NCBI RefSeq assembly: GCF_004295665.1
Contig: NZ_CP034759.1
Coordinates: 682,001 to 746,000, forward strand
Length of the DNA stretch: 64,000 nt
Direction of reading: 5' to 3'
Source: Litorilituus sediminis
GTDB taxonomy: Bacteria > Pseudomonadota > Gammaproteobacteria > Enterobacterales > Alteromonadaceae
Of the stretch, positions 26,687 through 36,323 are shown in pieces. Below the pieces are notes generated by a model. The model was not told where the DNA came from, made no database searches, and saw only the letters and a program-made list of their open reading frames with translations. The first letter of the stretch is position 1; each line of letters starts with the position of its first letter. The position numbers and the translations under genes are program-made.

Positions 26687-27580
26687 TTAAATTCGTTCAA
26701 TATCTTTGGTGCCAAATAAACCATAGGGCTTAAACCATAAGATAATGAGCAAGACATAAAACGGCGCAATATCGTACATATTGCCCACTTGTAAATATTG
26801 GCTATCAACAAATTCAGCTAGGTTTTCTAAAATGCCGATAGTGACGCCGCCGACAATGGCCCCAACGATGGAGTCTAAGCCCCCTAAAATAACCGCCGGA
26901 AATACCTTAATACCCATAATTGACAGCGAATCAGAAACACCATTAACCATACCGATCACCACACCCGCGGTGGCTGATACAGTTGCAGCAATCCCCCAAC
27001 TCATGGCAAAAACTTGTTTTACAGAAATTCCCAAACTTTGGGCTACTTGCTGATCAAAAGCGGTAGCGCGCATAGCTAAGCCATGTTTGGAATGTTTAAA
27101 GAATAAATAGAAGGCGACCATTATCATGATGGCGATAATTGTGCTCATCAAATAGGCCATTTCGATATTTAAACCAAATATATTTATTGACTGTGTATCA
27201 AACACTTGTGGATAGCTCTGCGGCGAAACACCAAATATCCATTTCATCAGCGCTTGGAAAAACATCGACAAACCTATAGTGACCATAATCACAGAAATAA
27301 TCGGCTCACCTATCATAGGTCTAAGGACTATCATTTGTAGCAATACGCCAAAGGCAGCCATAAAACACAAGGACAAGATAAAGCCTAAAAAGAACGGCAA
27401 CTCTAAGTAAATAAGCGCTGCCCAACAAACCCAGGCACCAACCAATAAAAATTCACCTTGAGCAAAATTAACAATTTGCGTTGATTTATAGACAAGTACA
27501 AAACACATACCTATCACGCCATATAACAAGCCAACAATCAGGCCATTCACCACTAACTGGATTAGTAATTCAAAATTCAT
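26687..27580 (-). CDS. LivH-type ABC permease
   Basis: 297 residues, the usual size of LivH. Signatures are GLIVGLLYGVIGMCFVLVYKSTQIVNFAQGEF at the N-terminus and GGLDSIVGAIVGGVTIGILENL near 240. About eight transmembrane segments. It pairs with the LivM-type permease. The ATG overlaps the end of the AMP-ligase gene by four bases (27577-27580), proving tight coupling of transport and CoA activation. Confidence 0.93.
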   Translation of the reverse strand: MNFELLIQLVVNGLIVGLLYGVIGMCFVLVYKSTQIVNFAQGEFLLVGAWVCWAALIYLELPFFLGFILSLCFMAAFGVLLQMIVLRPMIGEPIISVIMVTIGLSMFFQALMKWIFGVSPQSYPQVFDTQSINIFGLNIEMAYLMSTIIAIMIMVAFYLFFKHSKHGLAMRATAFDQQVAQSLGISVKQVFAMSWGIAATVSATAGVVIGMVNGVSDSLSIMGIKVFPAVILGGLDSIVGAIVGGVTIGILENLAEFVDSQYLQVGNMYDIAPFYVLLIILWFKPYGLFGTKDIERI

Positions 27581-29556
27581 GATGCTTTCCTCTGATTGGT
27601 ATTTTCTAACGCTAAATTGCCTTGCGCTGTTGCTGTACTCTCGATCAAGGTTTCAATATTTAGCTGTGTTTGAATACGTGATTTGCTGCCATCTTGGAAG
27701 GTAATGACAGTATCGATATCTACCTGCGGCTTATCGGCATAAATAGCATCAATAATGTCACCATATTTATCTGCAATAACGGTTCTGCGTACTTTACGCG
27801 TTCGAGTTAACTCGCCATCATCAGCATCTAACTCTTTATAAAGTAATGTAAATTTATTTATCTTTTGTGCATCAGGTAAGGTGTCATTTACTTTTTGAAT
27901 TTCTTCAGTCAGTTTTTGATAAACCTGAGGTAGCGTGGAAAGGTTAGTGTAATTTGTAAAGGCATAGCCAAGCTGCTCAGCCCACTTAGCAACAATAGAG
28001 AAACGAATACAAATAATGGCGCTTAAATACGGTTTATCTTTGCCAAGAATAACCGCCTCACCAATAAAGGAAGAAAATTTAAGTTTGTTTTCTATATACT
28101 GCGGTGAGTACTGGACCCCATGGCTAGTTTTTGCCAAGTCCTTAATACGATCAATAATTACCAGGTGTCCTGAAGGCTTAAAATAGCCGGCATCCCCGGT
28201 ATGCATCCAACCATCAATAACATCTTCTTCATAAGCAGCTTGGTTGTCTAAATAGCCAGTGAACATACCCACGGTTTTGGCAATAACTTCACCTACCCCT
28301 TCCTTATCGGCATTGATAACTTTTACTTGGGCAGTATCAAAGGCAACACCGACACTGTCATAGTCAACATCATCAGCTTGGTGCACTGTATAGGCGCCAC
28401 AAAGTTCAGTTTGCCCATACAACTGTCTAAGCGGTACACCTATGGTTTGGAAAAAACGAAAGGTGTCAGGCCCCATAGCAGCGCCACCTGTAGCGGCTGA
28501 TTTTAAAAAGCTAAAGCCTAATCTATCCTTTAAGGCGTTCATTAACAGTAAATCTGCCAATTTCGAGCGTTTTCCCTGAGCCTGCTTTTTTTCCGCTAAG
28601 CCATAGGCAAAATCAAATAACTTTTGCTTAAGTGGCGTTGAGTCCATCATTCTAGCTTTGACATCAGCAAGAATGCCCTCCCAAACACGCGGTGCTAATA
28701 AAACAAAGCTTGGCCCTATTTCACGTAAGTCGGCCATTAAGGTTTCCTGCTCTTCAACAAAGTTAACAATTTGTCTGGCAATCAGTGCTTGGCCTACGGC
28801 ATAGACTTGCTCCATAATCCAAGGCAGTGGCAAAACAGAAACATAGTTATCGCCAGCTTGTCTTGGATCGGCCCTTAAATAAGAACTGCAATGCTTAACA
28901 AAATTACCGCCTGCTAAGAACGCGATTTTAGGCTTTGAGGTGGTTCCTGAAGTAGTGCAATAAATTGCGGTATCTTCGGCATTGGTTGCATCCACTAAAC
29001 TGTCATATAGCTGTGGCGAACTTTCATCAACTTGCTGGCCTTGCTCGTATAAATCCTCAACAAATACCAGACGTTTATCATCATACTTGCGCATGCCGCG
29101 CGCATCACAATAGACAATAAGCTTAACGTCAGGAATTTCATCGCCTAACTCAAGTAGCTTGTCACATTGCTCTTCATCTTCGGCAATAACCACAGTGGCA
29201 TTACTTTTATTCAGTAAATAAACCACTTCTTCATGCAACGAGTCTTGAAAAATCCCTATGGAGTAGCAACTTATCGCATGCGCAGCTAATTCTCCCCAAA
29301 CCCACTCTGGACGGTTATCCCCTAAAAGAGCAATGGCATCACCTGATTTAACACCACGTTTTCTTAATGCCAGCGATAGCCACTTAACTCGGTTTTGATA
29401 TGCTAACCAAGTAAACTCATTCCAAATGCCGAACTCCTTTTCACGCATAGCGACATCGTTTGGCCAATGCTTTGCGTTATGACGCAAGATTTTTGGAAAA
29501 GTATCTAAATCACCCATTTCAAAATCAGGTGATGTTACCGTTTGAATTGTTGTCAT
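27577..29556 (-). CDS. AMP-dependent acyl-CoA synthetase (long-chain-type ligase family)
   Basis: 659 residues. The adenylation P-loop YCTTSGTTSKPK is at 199-210; LYGQTELCGAYT, DGWMHTGDAGYF and IDRIKDLAKTSHG follow in order, as in the long-chain acyl-CoA synthetase family. It activates a carboxylic acid through an acyl-AMP to acyl-CoA. It is encoded between the LivG-type ATPase (one-base overlap at 29556) and LivH (four-base overlap), so import and activation are co-produced, a form of vectorial trapping. The substrate is unknown; fatty, branched or aromatic acids are possible. Confidence 0.92.
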   Translation of the reverse strand: MTTIQTVTSPDFEMGDLDTFPKILRHNAKHWPNDVAMREKEFGIWNEFTWLAYQNRVKWLSLALRKRGVKSGDAIALLGDNRPEWVWGELAAHAISCYSIGIFQDSLHEEVVYLLNKSNATVVIAEDEEQCDKLLELGDEIPDVKLIVYCDARGMRKYDDKRLVFVEDLYEQGQQVDESSPQLYDSLVDATNAEDTAIYCTTSGTTSKPKIAFLAGGNFVKHCSSYLRADPRQAGDNYVSVLPLPWIMEQVYAVGQALIARQIVNFVEEQETLMADLREIGPSFVLLAPRVWEGILADVKARMMDSTPLKQKLFDFAYGLAEKKQAQGKRSKLADLLLMNALKDRLGFSFLKSAATGGAAMGPDTFRFFQTIGVPLRQLYGQTELCGAYTVHQADDVDYDSVGVAFDTAQVKVINADKEGVGEVIAKTVGMFTGYLDNQAAYEEDVIDGWMHTGDAGYFKPSGHLVIIDRIKDLAKTSHGVQYSPQYIENKLKFSSFIGEAVILGKDKPYLSAIICIRFSIVAKWAEQLGYAFTNYTNLSTLPQVYQKLTEEIQKVNDTLPDAQKINKFTLLYKELDADDGELTRTRKVRRTVIADKYGDIIDAIYADKPQVDIDTVITFQDGSKSRIQTQLNIETLIESTATAQGNLALENTNQRKAS

Positions 29557-30359
29557 TAGCTTGCCTCCAAAATATCACTATCAGCATCTTCTTCAATGCC
29601 TAGGTAGGCTCGTTTTACATGAGGGTCAGCCATTACTTCATCAGGTAAGCCACAAATTAGTTTTTTACCAAAATCTAATACCATCACCTGATGAGAAATA
29701 TCCATTACCACCCCCATATCATGTTCAATCATGACCACGGTAATGCCGAACTCCTCATTTAAATCTAAAATGTATCGAGCCATATCCTCTTTTTCTTCTA
29801 GGTTCATGCCCGCCATAGGCTCATCTAATAAGATAAGATCAGGTTTTAATGCCATAGCTCGCGCTAATTCAACACGCTTACGTAAACCATAAGACAAAGT
29901 ACCTGCAACAGACTTTCGAATATGAGAAATTTCTAGAAAGTCAATGACCTCTTCCACGTAGCGTCTATGCGCCAACTCTTCTTTTTGCGCTTTTGTCGCC
30001 CAATAAAGCGGCCCGGTGATCCAGTTATTTTTAAGTAAGTGATGTCGACCAACCATGATGTTATCGAGCACCGTCATATGGCCAAACAAGGCTAAGTTTT
30101 GGAAAGTACGCCCCATACCCAAATCTGCTCTATCATTGGGTCTGAGCTTAGTAACGTCTTGTTTATTGAAAGTAATAGTGCCGGCATTGGGGCGATAGCG
30201 TCCTGATATACAGTTAAGCATTGAGGTTTTGCCAGCACCATTGGGCCCGATGATAGAAAATATAGAGCCGCGTTCTACCGAAAAGCTCACATCAGTTAGT
30301 GCCTTTACGCCGCCAAAGGCCAGGGAAATATGCTCTACTTTGAGTATTGACTCAGCCAT
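29556..30359 (-). CDS. LivG-type ABC transporter ATP-binding protein
   Basis: 267 residues from ATG at 30359 (MAESILKVEHISLAFGG), which has TAGGAGA upstream; the frame extends to 30473 but the extra 38 residues (cysteine- and phenylalanine-rich) look spurious and overlap a terminator hairpin. Walker A GPNGAGKTS, signature LSYGLRKRVELARAM (a LivG-like C-loop variant), Walker B LILLDEP. Partner of the LivF-type ATPase. It is the first ABC gene after the porin and overlaps the next ligase gene by one base. Confidence 0.92.
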   Translation of the reverse strand: MAESILKVEHISLAFGGVKALTDVSFSVERGSIFSIIGPNGAGKTSMLNCISGRYRPNAGTITFNKQDVTKLRPNDRADLGMGRTFQNLALFGHMTVLDNIMVGRHHLLKNNWITGPLYWATKAQKEELAHRRYVEEVIDFLEISHIRKSVAGTLSYGLRKRVELARAMALKPDLILLDEPMAGMNLEEKEDMARYILDLNEEFGITVVMIEHDMGVVMDISHQVMVLDFGKKLICGLPDEVMADPHVKRAYLGIEEDADSDILEAS

Positions 30360-30401
30360 ACTCAGTCTCCTACAGTGAAAAAATAAACAGTGAGATAAGT
30401 T

Positions 30402-30428
30402 AAAAAATGGAGGGGGAAATCCCCCTCC
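30402..30428 (-). terminator. Strong hairpin between the porin and the LivG-type gene
   Basis: GGAGGGGG (30409-30416) and CCCCCTCC (30421-30428) form a perfect 8-bp GC stem with a 4-base loop. On the minus strand it is followed by ATTTTTTA. It lies after the porin stop and before the ATP-binding gene, so it ends most porin transcripts and may set a high porin to low transporter ratio. Confidence 0.82.
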
Positions 30429-30476
30429 GAACACGCAACTAAAATGGGAACGTTGCGCTAGCGAGTAAAGCACTTG

Positions 30477-31517
30477 CTATAAAACATACTTCATTGATAA
30501 TTGCGCATAGTTTGAGTCGACATTCATATCAGCCATTTCAAAATTCCCCACTTCCACACCAACAGCAAGTTGTTTGGTTAGGTTTTGAAATAGATTCACA
30601 CTCCACTGTCTTCTATCAGCGCCCGATACATCAGCTTTTGCTTTACCATAAAGTACCGTTGTTCTTAAGGTTTCTGTCCAGAAGTGGCGATAAGCGGCTA
30701 AGTAAGCGGTCATATCTTCTACTTTTTCACCGACAACATCTTTAGCAACCATAACACCGATATAGCGCCCTAGCTCACCTTGGTGTAGCTGGAATCTAAA
30801 ATCATCTTTACCAAAGGTTTTAATACGACCAGCAATTGAGGCACCTATTGCGGTCTCTGTATTACCTAGTGCGGTATTTAACTGACGACCTAACGCGGAA
30901 AAGGAAACACTGCCCCAATCACCTTTTAAGTTATAACGAGCGACAACATCAGGCAGATCATCGTTAGCCGGATCGCCGCCCCAGGTTTCAGGGTTTTCAA
31001 GCGATACCTGAAAATTGCCCAGGGTATAACGCACTTGCCCTTGACGAATGAAAACTAAACCGGGTGTTGCGCCAGCAAAGTCTGCTGACTCAGGAATAGC
31101 ACTGGTGTTCATAAAGGTTGACCAAGTTTGCCCCGCCAAGACATCTTTATACTTGATAAAAGCATGACGAATACGCGGATTAGCAGAATTAGAGATAACT
31201 TCATTACCGCCACCGCCCCAAAAATCTAACTCGATAAAACCCGTTACATCACCATGTACATATTTAGTATTAAAGCGAGTTTCGTTAGCAAAAATACGAA
31301 ACTGTGAAGCGCTTTGCTCCAATGGCGTACCTGTACCTATCCAAAAATCGCGATAAGCCACCTTGCCGTCTACATAACGGGCATCGACTTTGATGTAACC
31401 ACCAAATGAAATTTTATCTTCATCTGAAAGCTTTATTTCATAGCCTGCCTGTGCAGCAGCTGAGGCGACAACAATAGAGGATGCTAGTAATAATTTTTTA
31501 GTTTTTGATGTAACCAT
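30477..31517 (-). CDS. DcaP-family trimeric porin-like outer-membrane protein
   Basis: 346 residues with a signal peptide ending AQA (about 23). The mature start GYEIKLSDEDKISFGGYIKVDARY and the pattern of alternating strands ending in a C-terminal aromatic/hydrophobic beta-signature (YAQLSMKYVL) match the DcaP-like porins. DcaP-type porins take up dicarboxylic or other negatively charged compounds. As the first gene of the block, it would admit the acid that the Liv-type importer and ligases then use. It is divergent from the CrbS-like sensor gene. Confidence 0.88.
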   Translation of the reverse strand: MVTSKTKKLLLASSIVVASAAAQAGYEIKLSDEDKISFGGYIKVDARYVDGKVAYRDFWIGTGTPLEQSASQFRIFANETRFNTKYVHGDVTGFIELDFWGGGGNEVISNSANPRIRHAFIKYKDVLAGQTWSTFMNTSAIPESADFAGATPGLVFIRQGQVRYTLGNFQVSLENPETWGGDPANDDLPDVVARYNLKGDWGSVSFSALGRQLNTALGNTETAIGASIAGRIKTFGKDDFRFQLHQGELGRYIGVMVAKDVVGEKVEDMTAYLAAYRHFWTETLRTTVLYGKAKADVSGADRRQWSVNLFQNLTKQLAVGVEVGNFEMADMNVDSNYAQLSMKYVL

Positions 31518-31647
31518 TGCTCATTTCCCTTAGTTATTTTTCTAGTTTGGCTTTATTTATCAACTTAGTGGTTTACCTCTGTATTCAAATCCATCATAAA
31601 GAAGCGTTGAAAAGCCACAATCGGCAATAAGACTTAGCACCTCGCGC

Positions 31648-31694
31648 CTAGTCCTAACGAACGAGCACTTAAGGACTAGTACTTAAGTCGTAGT
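31648..31694. promoter_or_regulatory. Inverted and direct repeats in the porin/sensor intergenic region
   Basis: CTAGTCCT (31648-31655) and AGGACTAG (31672-31679) are perfect inverted arms 16 bp apart. Partly overlapping are two direct ACTTAAG motifs (CACTTAAGGACTAG, then TACTTAAGTCGTAG to about 31694). They sit between divergent promoters and are candidate sites for the LuxR-type regulator at 35343. Inference only. Confidence 0.4.
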
Positions 31695-31798
31695 AATTGC
31701 AGAAAAAAAGATGACAAAGGTGTGATAAGTTAGCGGTATGAGGTTGCTCACTTCTTAGCAAGTCATGGCAAGAGCTAAAACAGTTATTAGAGATGTAG

Positions 31799-34700
31799 AT
31801 GTTTTCAAATTGGATATTGATCAGTGTAAGTATCGGCTATATAAGTTTATTGTTTGTTATTGCTCATTTAGGAGGCAAACACCGCCATAAATTAAAAGCG
31901 CATCAGCACGCAATAATTTATGCTTTGTCTTTAGGTGTTTACTGTACTTCTTGGGGTTTTCTTGGCACCACAGCACAGGCTGCTAACAACTCATTTAGTT
32001 ATATTTCAGTTTATCTCGCGCCTATTTTGCTGTTTGTTTTTGCTTGGCCTTTTATTCAACGCATAATCAAAACCAGTTTAGCGCTCAAGATAACCTCAAT
32101 TGCCGACCTATTATCTTCTCGATTTGGTAAATCACAGCGCTTAGCAGTACTGGTCACTGTGGTAGCCTTAATAGGCACCATGCCCTATATTGCCTTGCAG
32201 CTAAAAGCGATTGTTTATTCATTTAACATACTGCAAGAAAACCAAATAATGCCTGTATGGTTACTCGGCTTTATCGTCAGTATATTGCTTGCCGGCTTTA
32301 CCATGATCTTTGGTATTCGAACCATAGATGTCACCGAAAGACATCCTGGCGTTATGATAGCGATTGCTTTTGAGTCACTTGTTAAGCTCATCGCCTTTAT
32401 TTTTGTCGGAATCTTCGTTTGTTTTTTTATTTACGACTCTCCCGTGGATATTTGGCAGCAAGCCAAAGATCACATTTCAATAGCTGAGCAGTTTGAATTT
32501 AATAACTTAGTTGCTTTAATTGGTATGCTCATTATTGTTATGTCAGCTTTTCTTTGCTTACCACGTCAATTTCAAGTGATGTTTGTCGAAATAAAAGAAA
32601 AGAAAACCAGCAACTTAGCAAGAAGCCTATTTCCGCTATACGTGTTAGTCTTCGCTTTTTTTGCCGCCCCGTTAGGTTTAGCTGGCAACCTCAATTATGG
32701 TAATTCCCTCTCACCTGATGCCTATGTACTTTTTTTACCCGCATTTGATGGCCAAATGTGGTTATCTTTGTTTGCCTTCTTAGGCGCTATTTCAGCAGCA
32801 AGCTCTATGGTGATAGTTTCAACTATCGCTTTAAGCACTATGCTCAGTAATGAAATTGTTTTCCCTCTCATGTTTAAGTTTGCTCGGCAAAAAGATCACG
32901 ACTTTCATCATTTTCAGGCTCAGCTGCTGCTAATAAGAAAGGTACTGGTTTTATTGGTGGTATTTTTAAGTTATGGCATGTTATTACTTTCGCCACCAGA
33001 TACGCTGTCATCACTAGGCGAAGTTGCTTTTGGTGCCATTGCACAAATTGGTCCTGCCCTCTTTGTTGCCTTTTTTTGGCGCAGAGCAACACTTAAAGGC
33101 GTGATGACAGGCATTATTTCTGGTTTTTCCGTTTGGGCGCTCTTTAACCTGATACCACAACTTGGCCTTTATCAACACCCGCTTGCACAATCCTCATTAC
33201 CTGCGACTACGGTGATCACCTTATTAGGACTGTTATGTAACATCATCATGCTATTTACGGTGTCACTTTTTAGCAAGCAAACCATACGCGAACAAATGCA
33301 AAGTAAGTTTTTCTATAAAGCACGCAAAAAAACACAATCAAGCTTACCAAGGCAGCCTAAAGTCGATATCCAAGAGCTTGAGTTTCTATTAACGCGCTTT
33401 ATTGGCAGTGACAAAACCAACGACTTTTTCCAAGGGTTTTATCAACAACAGCAAGAGTCAAACCGTCACCGCTCAACAGAAAAAGACTTCAATGAAGCGC
33501 TGATCTTTCAAGCAGAAGACACCTTAGCGAGTGTTATTGGCTCAGCCTCAGCTAAACTGGTTATTTCTTTTGCCCTAGGCGGCAGAGAGATGGCATTTGA
33601 TCAAGTGGCTAAACTAGTTGAGGATAATTCAACTCAACAGTTAGAGTTTAGTCGTAGCGTATTACAAAGTGCCATTGAAAATGCCAGCGAAGGCATTTCA
33701 GTGATTGATGGCGATCTCAAACTGGTTGCCTGGAACAAACAATATTTAGATATTTTTAATTACCCGGAAAACTATATTTACATTGGCTGCCCAATTAGCC
33801 AGCTTATTCGCTTTAACCTAAGTCAGCAAGCCTACTATGTGCCAGATATAGATCAACAAGTTGAAAAACGTATTCAGTTTATCAAGCAAGGCTCTCGCCA
33901 TAGCTCAGAAAGAAAACTAAAAAATGGCCGCACCATACATATTGAAGGCAACCCAATTCCCGGCGGTGGTTTTGTGATGATTTTTTCTGATATCACCACT
34001 TACAAACAAACAGAGCAGGTTCTTAAAGATGAAAATATTGATTTAGAATCTCGCGTTCAAGCGAGAACAAGCCAGTTAGAACAGGCCAACAAAGAGCTAG
34101 CGCTTGCCAATAAAGAACTCGCCGAAGCAAGGAAAAAAGCAGAACAAGCACACTTAAAGAAAAGTCAGTATTTAAAAGCCTGTAGCCATGATTTACTACA
34201 ACCATTATCCGCAGCGCGATTATTTGCCTCTGCTATCACCTTAAACCCCAAAATACCCGCTCAAGAGCGCGAACATATCAAGCAAATTGATACCTCCTTA
34301 GAAATTGCCAATAATCTACTACTTGATTTAAATGAAATTGCGCGCATTGAAAGTGGCAATATAGTGCCAAGTATTGCCCCCGTTTCCGTTAAACAGCTCT
34401 TCTCTTTATTAAAGACAGAATTTAGTGCGCTCACGGAAGAATATCAGGTTGAATTTCGCTGTAAATCCAGAGATTTATATATCAAAACCGATGCCAGCTT
34501 ATTATTGCGCATCATTCAAAACTTTTTATCTAATGCCTTTAGGTATGCAGCAAAAGGTCGGGTTTTACTTGGCTGTAGACGACAAGGTGACTTTGTCGCC
34601 ATACAAGTACTGGATAATGGCCCAGGCATACCAAAAGAAAAGCAGCAAACGGTATTTGAACAATTCACCCAACTAAATACTGGCGCTACAATTGGTCATA

Positions 34701-35308
34701 AAGGGCTAGGACTTGGTCTCAATATAGCTAAGAGTTTGGCCACACTGTTAAAACACACCATCACACTAAGCTCTCAAGAAAATTATGGCAGCACCTTTAG
34801 CATTCGCGTACCCATTTGCCAAAAGCAATACCAAGAGACAACATCAGCAAGCAATACACACTTAACGTTACAAGGAGTTGGCGTGTTATGTGTTGACAAT
34901 GAGCCTGATATTTTAACGGGAATGCAACAATTATTATCTGCTTGGCAATGTAAAGTGTATACCGCAAGCTCTATCAGTGAAGCCAAGGCTCGCTATGCAA
35001 AATATGAAGATCACATTGATATACTGCTGGTAGATTACCAACTAGAAGATAACTCAGCAAAGCCAAGCACAACAACAAATCAAGAAAATAATGGTATAGG
35101 TTTAATTAAAGCGCTACGCCAGTTTAGCAACTATCCGTTACCAGCTATATTAATTACCGCGACAACAGATGAAGCTGTCATTATTGAAGCAAAACAAGCG
35201 GATATTGGTTATCTAAGAAAAATTATAAAACCTTTAGCCCTTCGCTCACTGATGAGTGCCTTAATGACGAAAAAACTAGCGCAAAATTATTCAAGTAATT
35301 ATAAATAA
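31799..35308 (+). CDS. CrbS-like hybrid: Na+/solute symporter domain, PAS, histidine kinase, receiver
   Basis: 1169 residues. Residues 1-490 form an SSS-family transporter domain with about 13 hydrophobic segments (SIADLLSSRFGKSQRLA near 100). A linker and PAS domain span about 610-745. A coiled coil (VQARTSQLEQANKELALANK) leads to the HisKA box ACSHDLLQPL. The HATPase has NFLSNAFRYA, DNGPGI and GLGLNIAK. The C-terminal receiver (about 1030-1160) has DNEP, LLVDYQL and the IKPL lysine. This is the layout of CrbS, which with CrbR controls acetate or short-chain acid use in Vibrio and Pseudomonas. It may sense or transport its ligand. Divergent from the porin-Liv-ligase block; the regulator is convergent, 34 bp away. 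Confidence 0.9.
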   Translation: MFSNWILISVSIGYISLLFVIAHLGGKHRHKLKAHQHAIIYALSLGVYCTSWGFLGTTAQAANNSFSYISVYLAPILLFVFAWPFIQRIIKTSLALKITSIADLLSSRFGKSQRLAVLVTVVALIGTMPYIALQLKAIVYSFNILQENQIMPVWLLGFIVSILLAGFTMIFGIRTIDVTERHPGVMIAIAFESLVKLIAFIFVGIFVCFFIYDSPVDIWQQAKDHISIAEQFEFNNLVALIGMLIIVMSAFLCLPRQFQVMFVEIKEKKTSNLARSLFPLYVLVFAFFAAPLGLAGNLNYGNSLSPDAYVLFLPAFDGQMWLSLFAFLGAISAASSMVIVSTIALSTMLSNEIVFPLMFKFARQKDHDFHHFQAQLLLIRKVLVLLVVFLSYGMLLLSPPDTLSSLGEVAFGAIAQIGPALFVAFFWRRATLKGVMTGIISGFSVWALFNLIPQLGLYQHPLAQSSLPATTVITLLGLLCNIIMLFTVSLFSKQTIREQMQSKFFYKARKKTQSSLPRQPKVDIQELEFLLTRFIGSDKTNDFFQGFYQQQQESNRHRSTEKDFNEALIFQAEDTLASVIGSASAKLVISFALGGREMAFDQVAKLVEDNSTQQLEFSRSVLQSAIENASEGISVIDGDLKLVAWNKQYLDIFNYPENYIYIGCPISQLIRFNLSQQAYYVPDIDQQVEKRIQFIKQGSRHSSERKLKNGRTIHIEGNPIPGGGFVMIFSDITTYKQTEQVLKDENIDLESRVQARTSQLEQANKELALANKELAEARKKAEQAHLKKSQYLKACSHDLLQPLSAARLFASAITLNPKIPAQEREHIKQIDTSLEIANNLLLDLNEIARIESGNIVPSIAPVSVKQLFSLLKTEFSALTEEYQVEFRCKSRDLYIKTDASLLLRIIQNFLSNAFRYAAKGRVLLGCRRQGDFVAIQVLDNGPGIPKEKQQTVFEQFTQLNTGATIGHKGLGLGLNIAKSLATLLKHTITLSSQENYGSTFSIRVPICQKQYQETTSASNTHLTLQGVGVLCVDNEPDILTGMQQLLSAWQCKVYTASSISEAKARYAKYEDHIDILLVDYQLEDNSAKPSTTTNQENNGIGLIKALRQFSNYPLPAILITATTDEAVIIEAKQADIGYLRKIIKPLALRSLMSALMTKKLAQNYSSNYK

Positions 35309-35342
35309 TCGGTTATTTAAGCTCAGGTTACTGAACCTCAGA

Positions 35343-36008
35343 TTACTTATTTGCTTGACTAAAAGGCGCAGCATTAAGCTGTAATTCACTCAGCAAAATA
35401 ACCGCTTGGGTTCTATTTCGTACCCCCAACTTTAAAAATATTGTGCTGGCGTGACTTTTAATTGTTGACTCTGACAAGCCTAATTCATAGGCGATTTGCT
35501 TATTTAACAAACCATCAGCAAACATGGTGAGAATTTTATACTGCTTAGGGGTTAGTGATGCTATCTTACTCTCTTGCGGAATAGTTTCTGGTTGCGCGCT
35601 ATAGCTCCCTGTTGGTGTCCACAAGTTACCCGCCAGTACTGACTCTATTGCCACTACCATATCAGCGACAGGAGTCGATTTAGGGATAAAGCCAGCTGCG
35701 CCATAACTCATAGCTTTATTGATAGTTTGTTCATCTTCAAAACCAGAAATAACAATGACACCAAGCTCTGGATACTGCTGCCTGATATTAATCAAACTGG
35801 TAAAGCCTTCTGCGCCCGGAATATCTAAATCAAGCAATAATAAATCAAGTTCATGATACTGTACCGAAGCCAGCGTTTGTTCAAGCGCAGCAATGGTATC
35901 AACTTCCAACAGAGAAACATCAGCAAAATGTGAAGTTAACGTTAGGCATAATGCTTGGCGAAACAGCGGATGATCATCAGCAATAACGATCTTTATTGAT
36001 TTATTCAT
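35343..36008 (-). CDS. CrbR-like LuxR/FixJ-family response regulator
   Basis: 221 residues from ATG at 36008 (MNKSIKIVIADDHPLFRQ); the frame continues to 36077 but the added 23 residues are atypical for the family. Receiver domain 1-120 with ADDHP, phospho-acceptor LLLLDLDIPG and the KST lysine. The LuxR-type helix-turn-helix is at about 150-215 (LTPKQYKILTMFADGLLNKQIAYELGLSESTIKSH). It is the expected partner of the adjacent kinase and probably controls the uptake/CoA-ligase genes. The two stops are 34 bp apart, so they are convergent, not an operon. Confidence 0.9.
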   Translation of the reverse strand: MNKSIKIVIADDHPLFRQALCLTLTSHFADVSLLEVDTIAALEQTLASVQYHELDLLLLDLDIPGAEGFTSLINIRQQYPELGVIVISGFEDEQTINKAMSYGAAGFIPKSTPVADMVVAIESVLAGNLWTPTGSYSAQPETIPQESKIASLTPKQYKILTMFADGLLNKQIAYELGLSESTIKSHASTIFLKLGVRNRTQAVILLSELQLNAAPFSQANK

Positions 36009-36232
36009 GGCGCGACTTTTTAACAAAAATGAAACATCTAATAAAAACTTACCACAGGAACGACAATTAAAATACACCTAGTCTTTAATTATTTAAATCA
36101 GGGTAGATATCGCTACTCATGATTTATGACAATATAAATTCCCCTCCTACGCTTGGGAACAAACACAATTTATTGAACAAAAAAATTATAAAAAATTTAC
36201 AAGTTTTGCTTGATAATTCACCATAAAGCATA

Positions 36233-36252
36233 TACTGTACATTCATACAGTA
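36233..36252 (+). promoter_or_regulatory. LexA box upstream of the sulA-like gene
   Basis: TACTGTACATTCATACAGTA is a near-perfect gammaproteobacterial SOS box (CTGT-N8-ACAG). It ends 71 bp before the ATG at 36324, so the gene should be LexA-repressed and DNA-damage induced. Confidence 0.88.
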
Positions 36253-36323
36253 TATATTTAATTACTTGATAGCCGCAATAACAACGCGACTTTATTCAAT
36301 ATAACTTAAGTGAGATAATTGTC

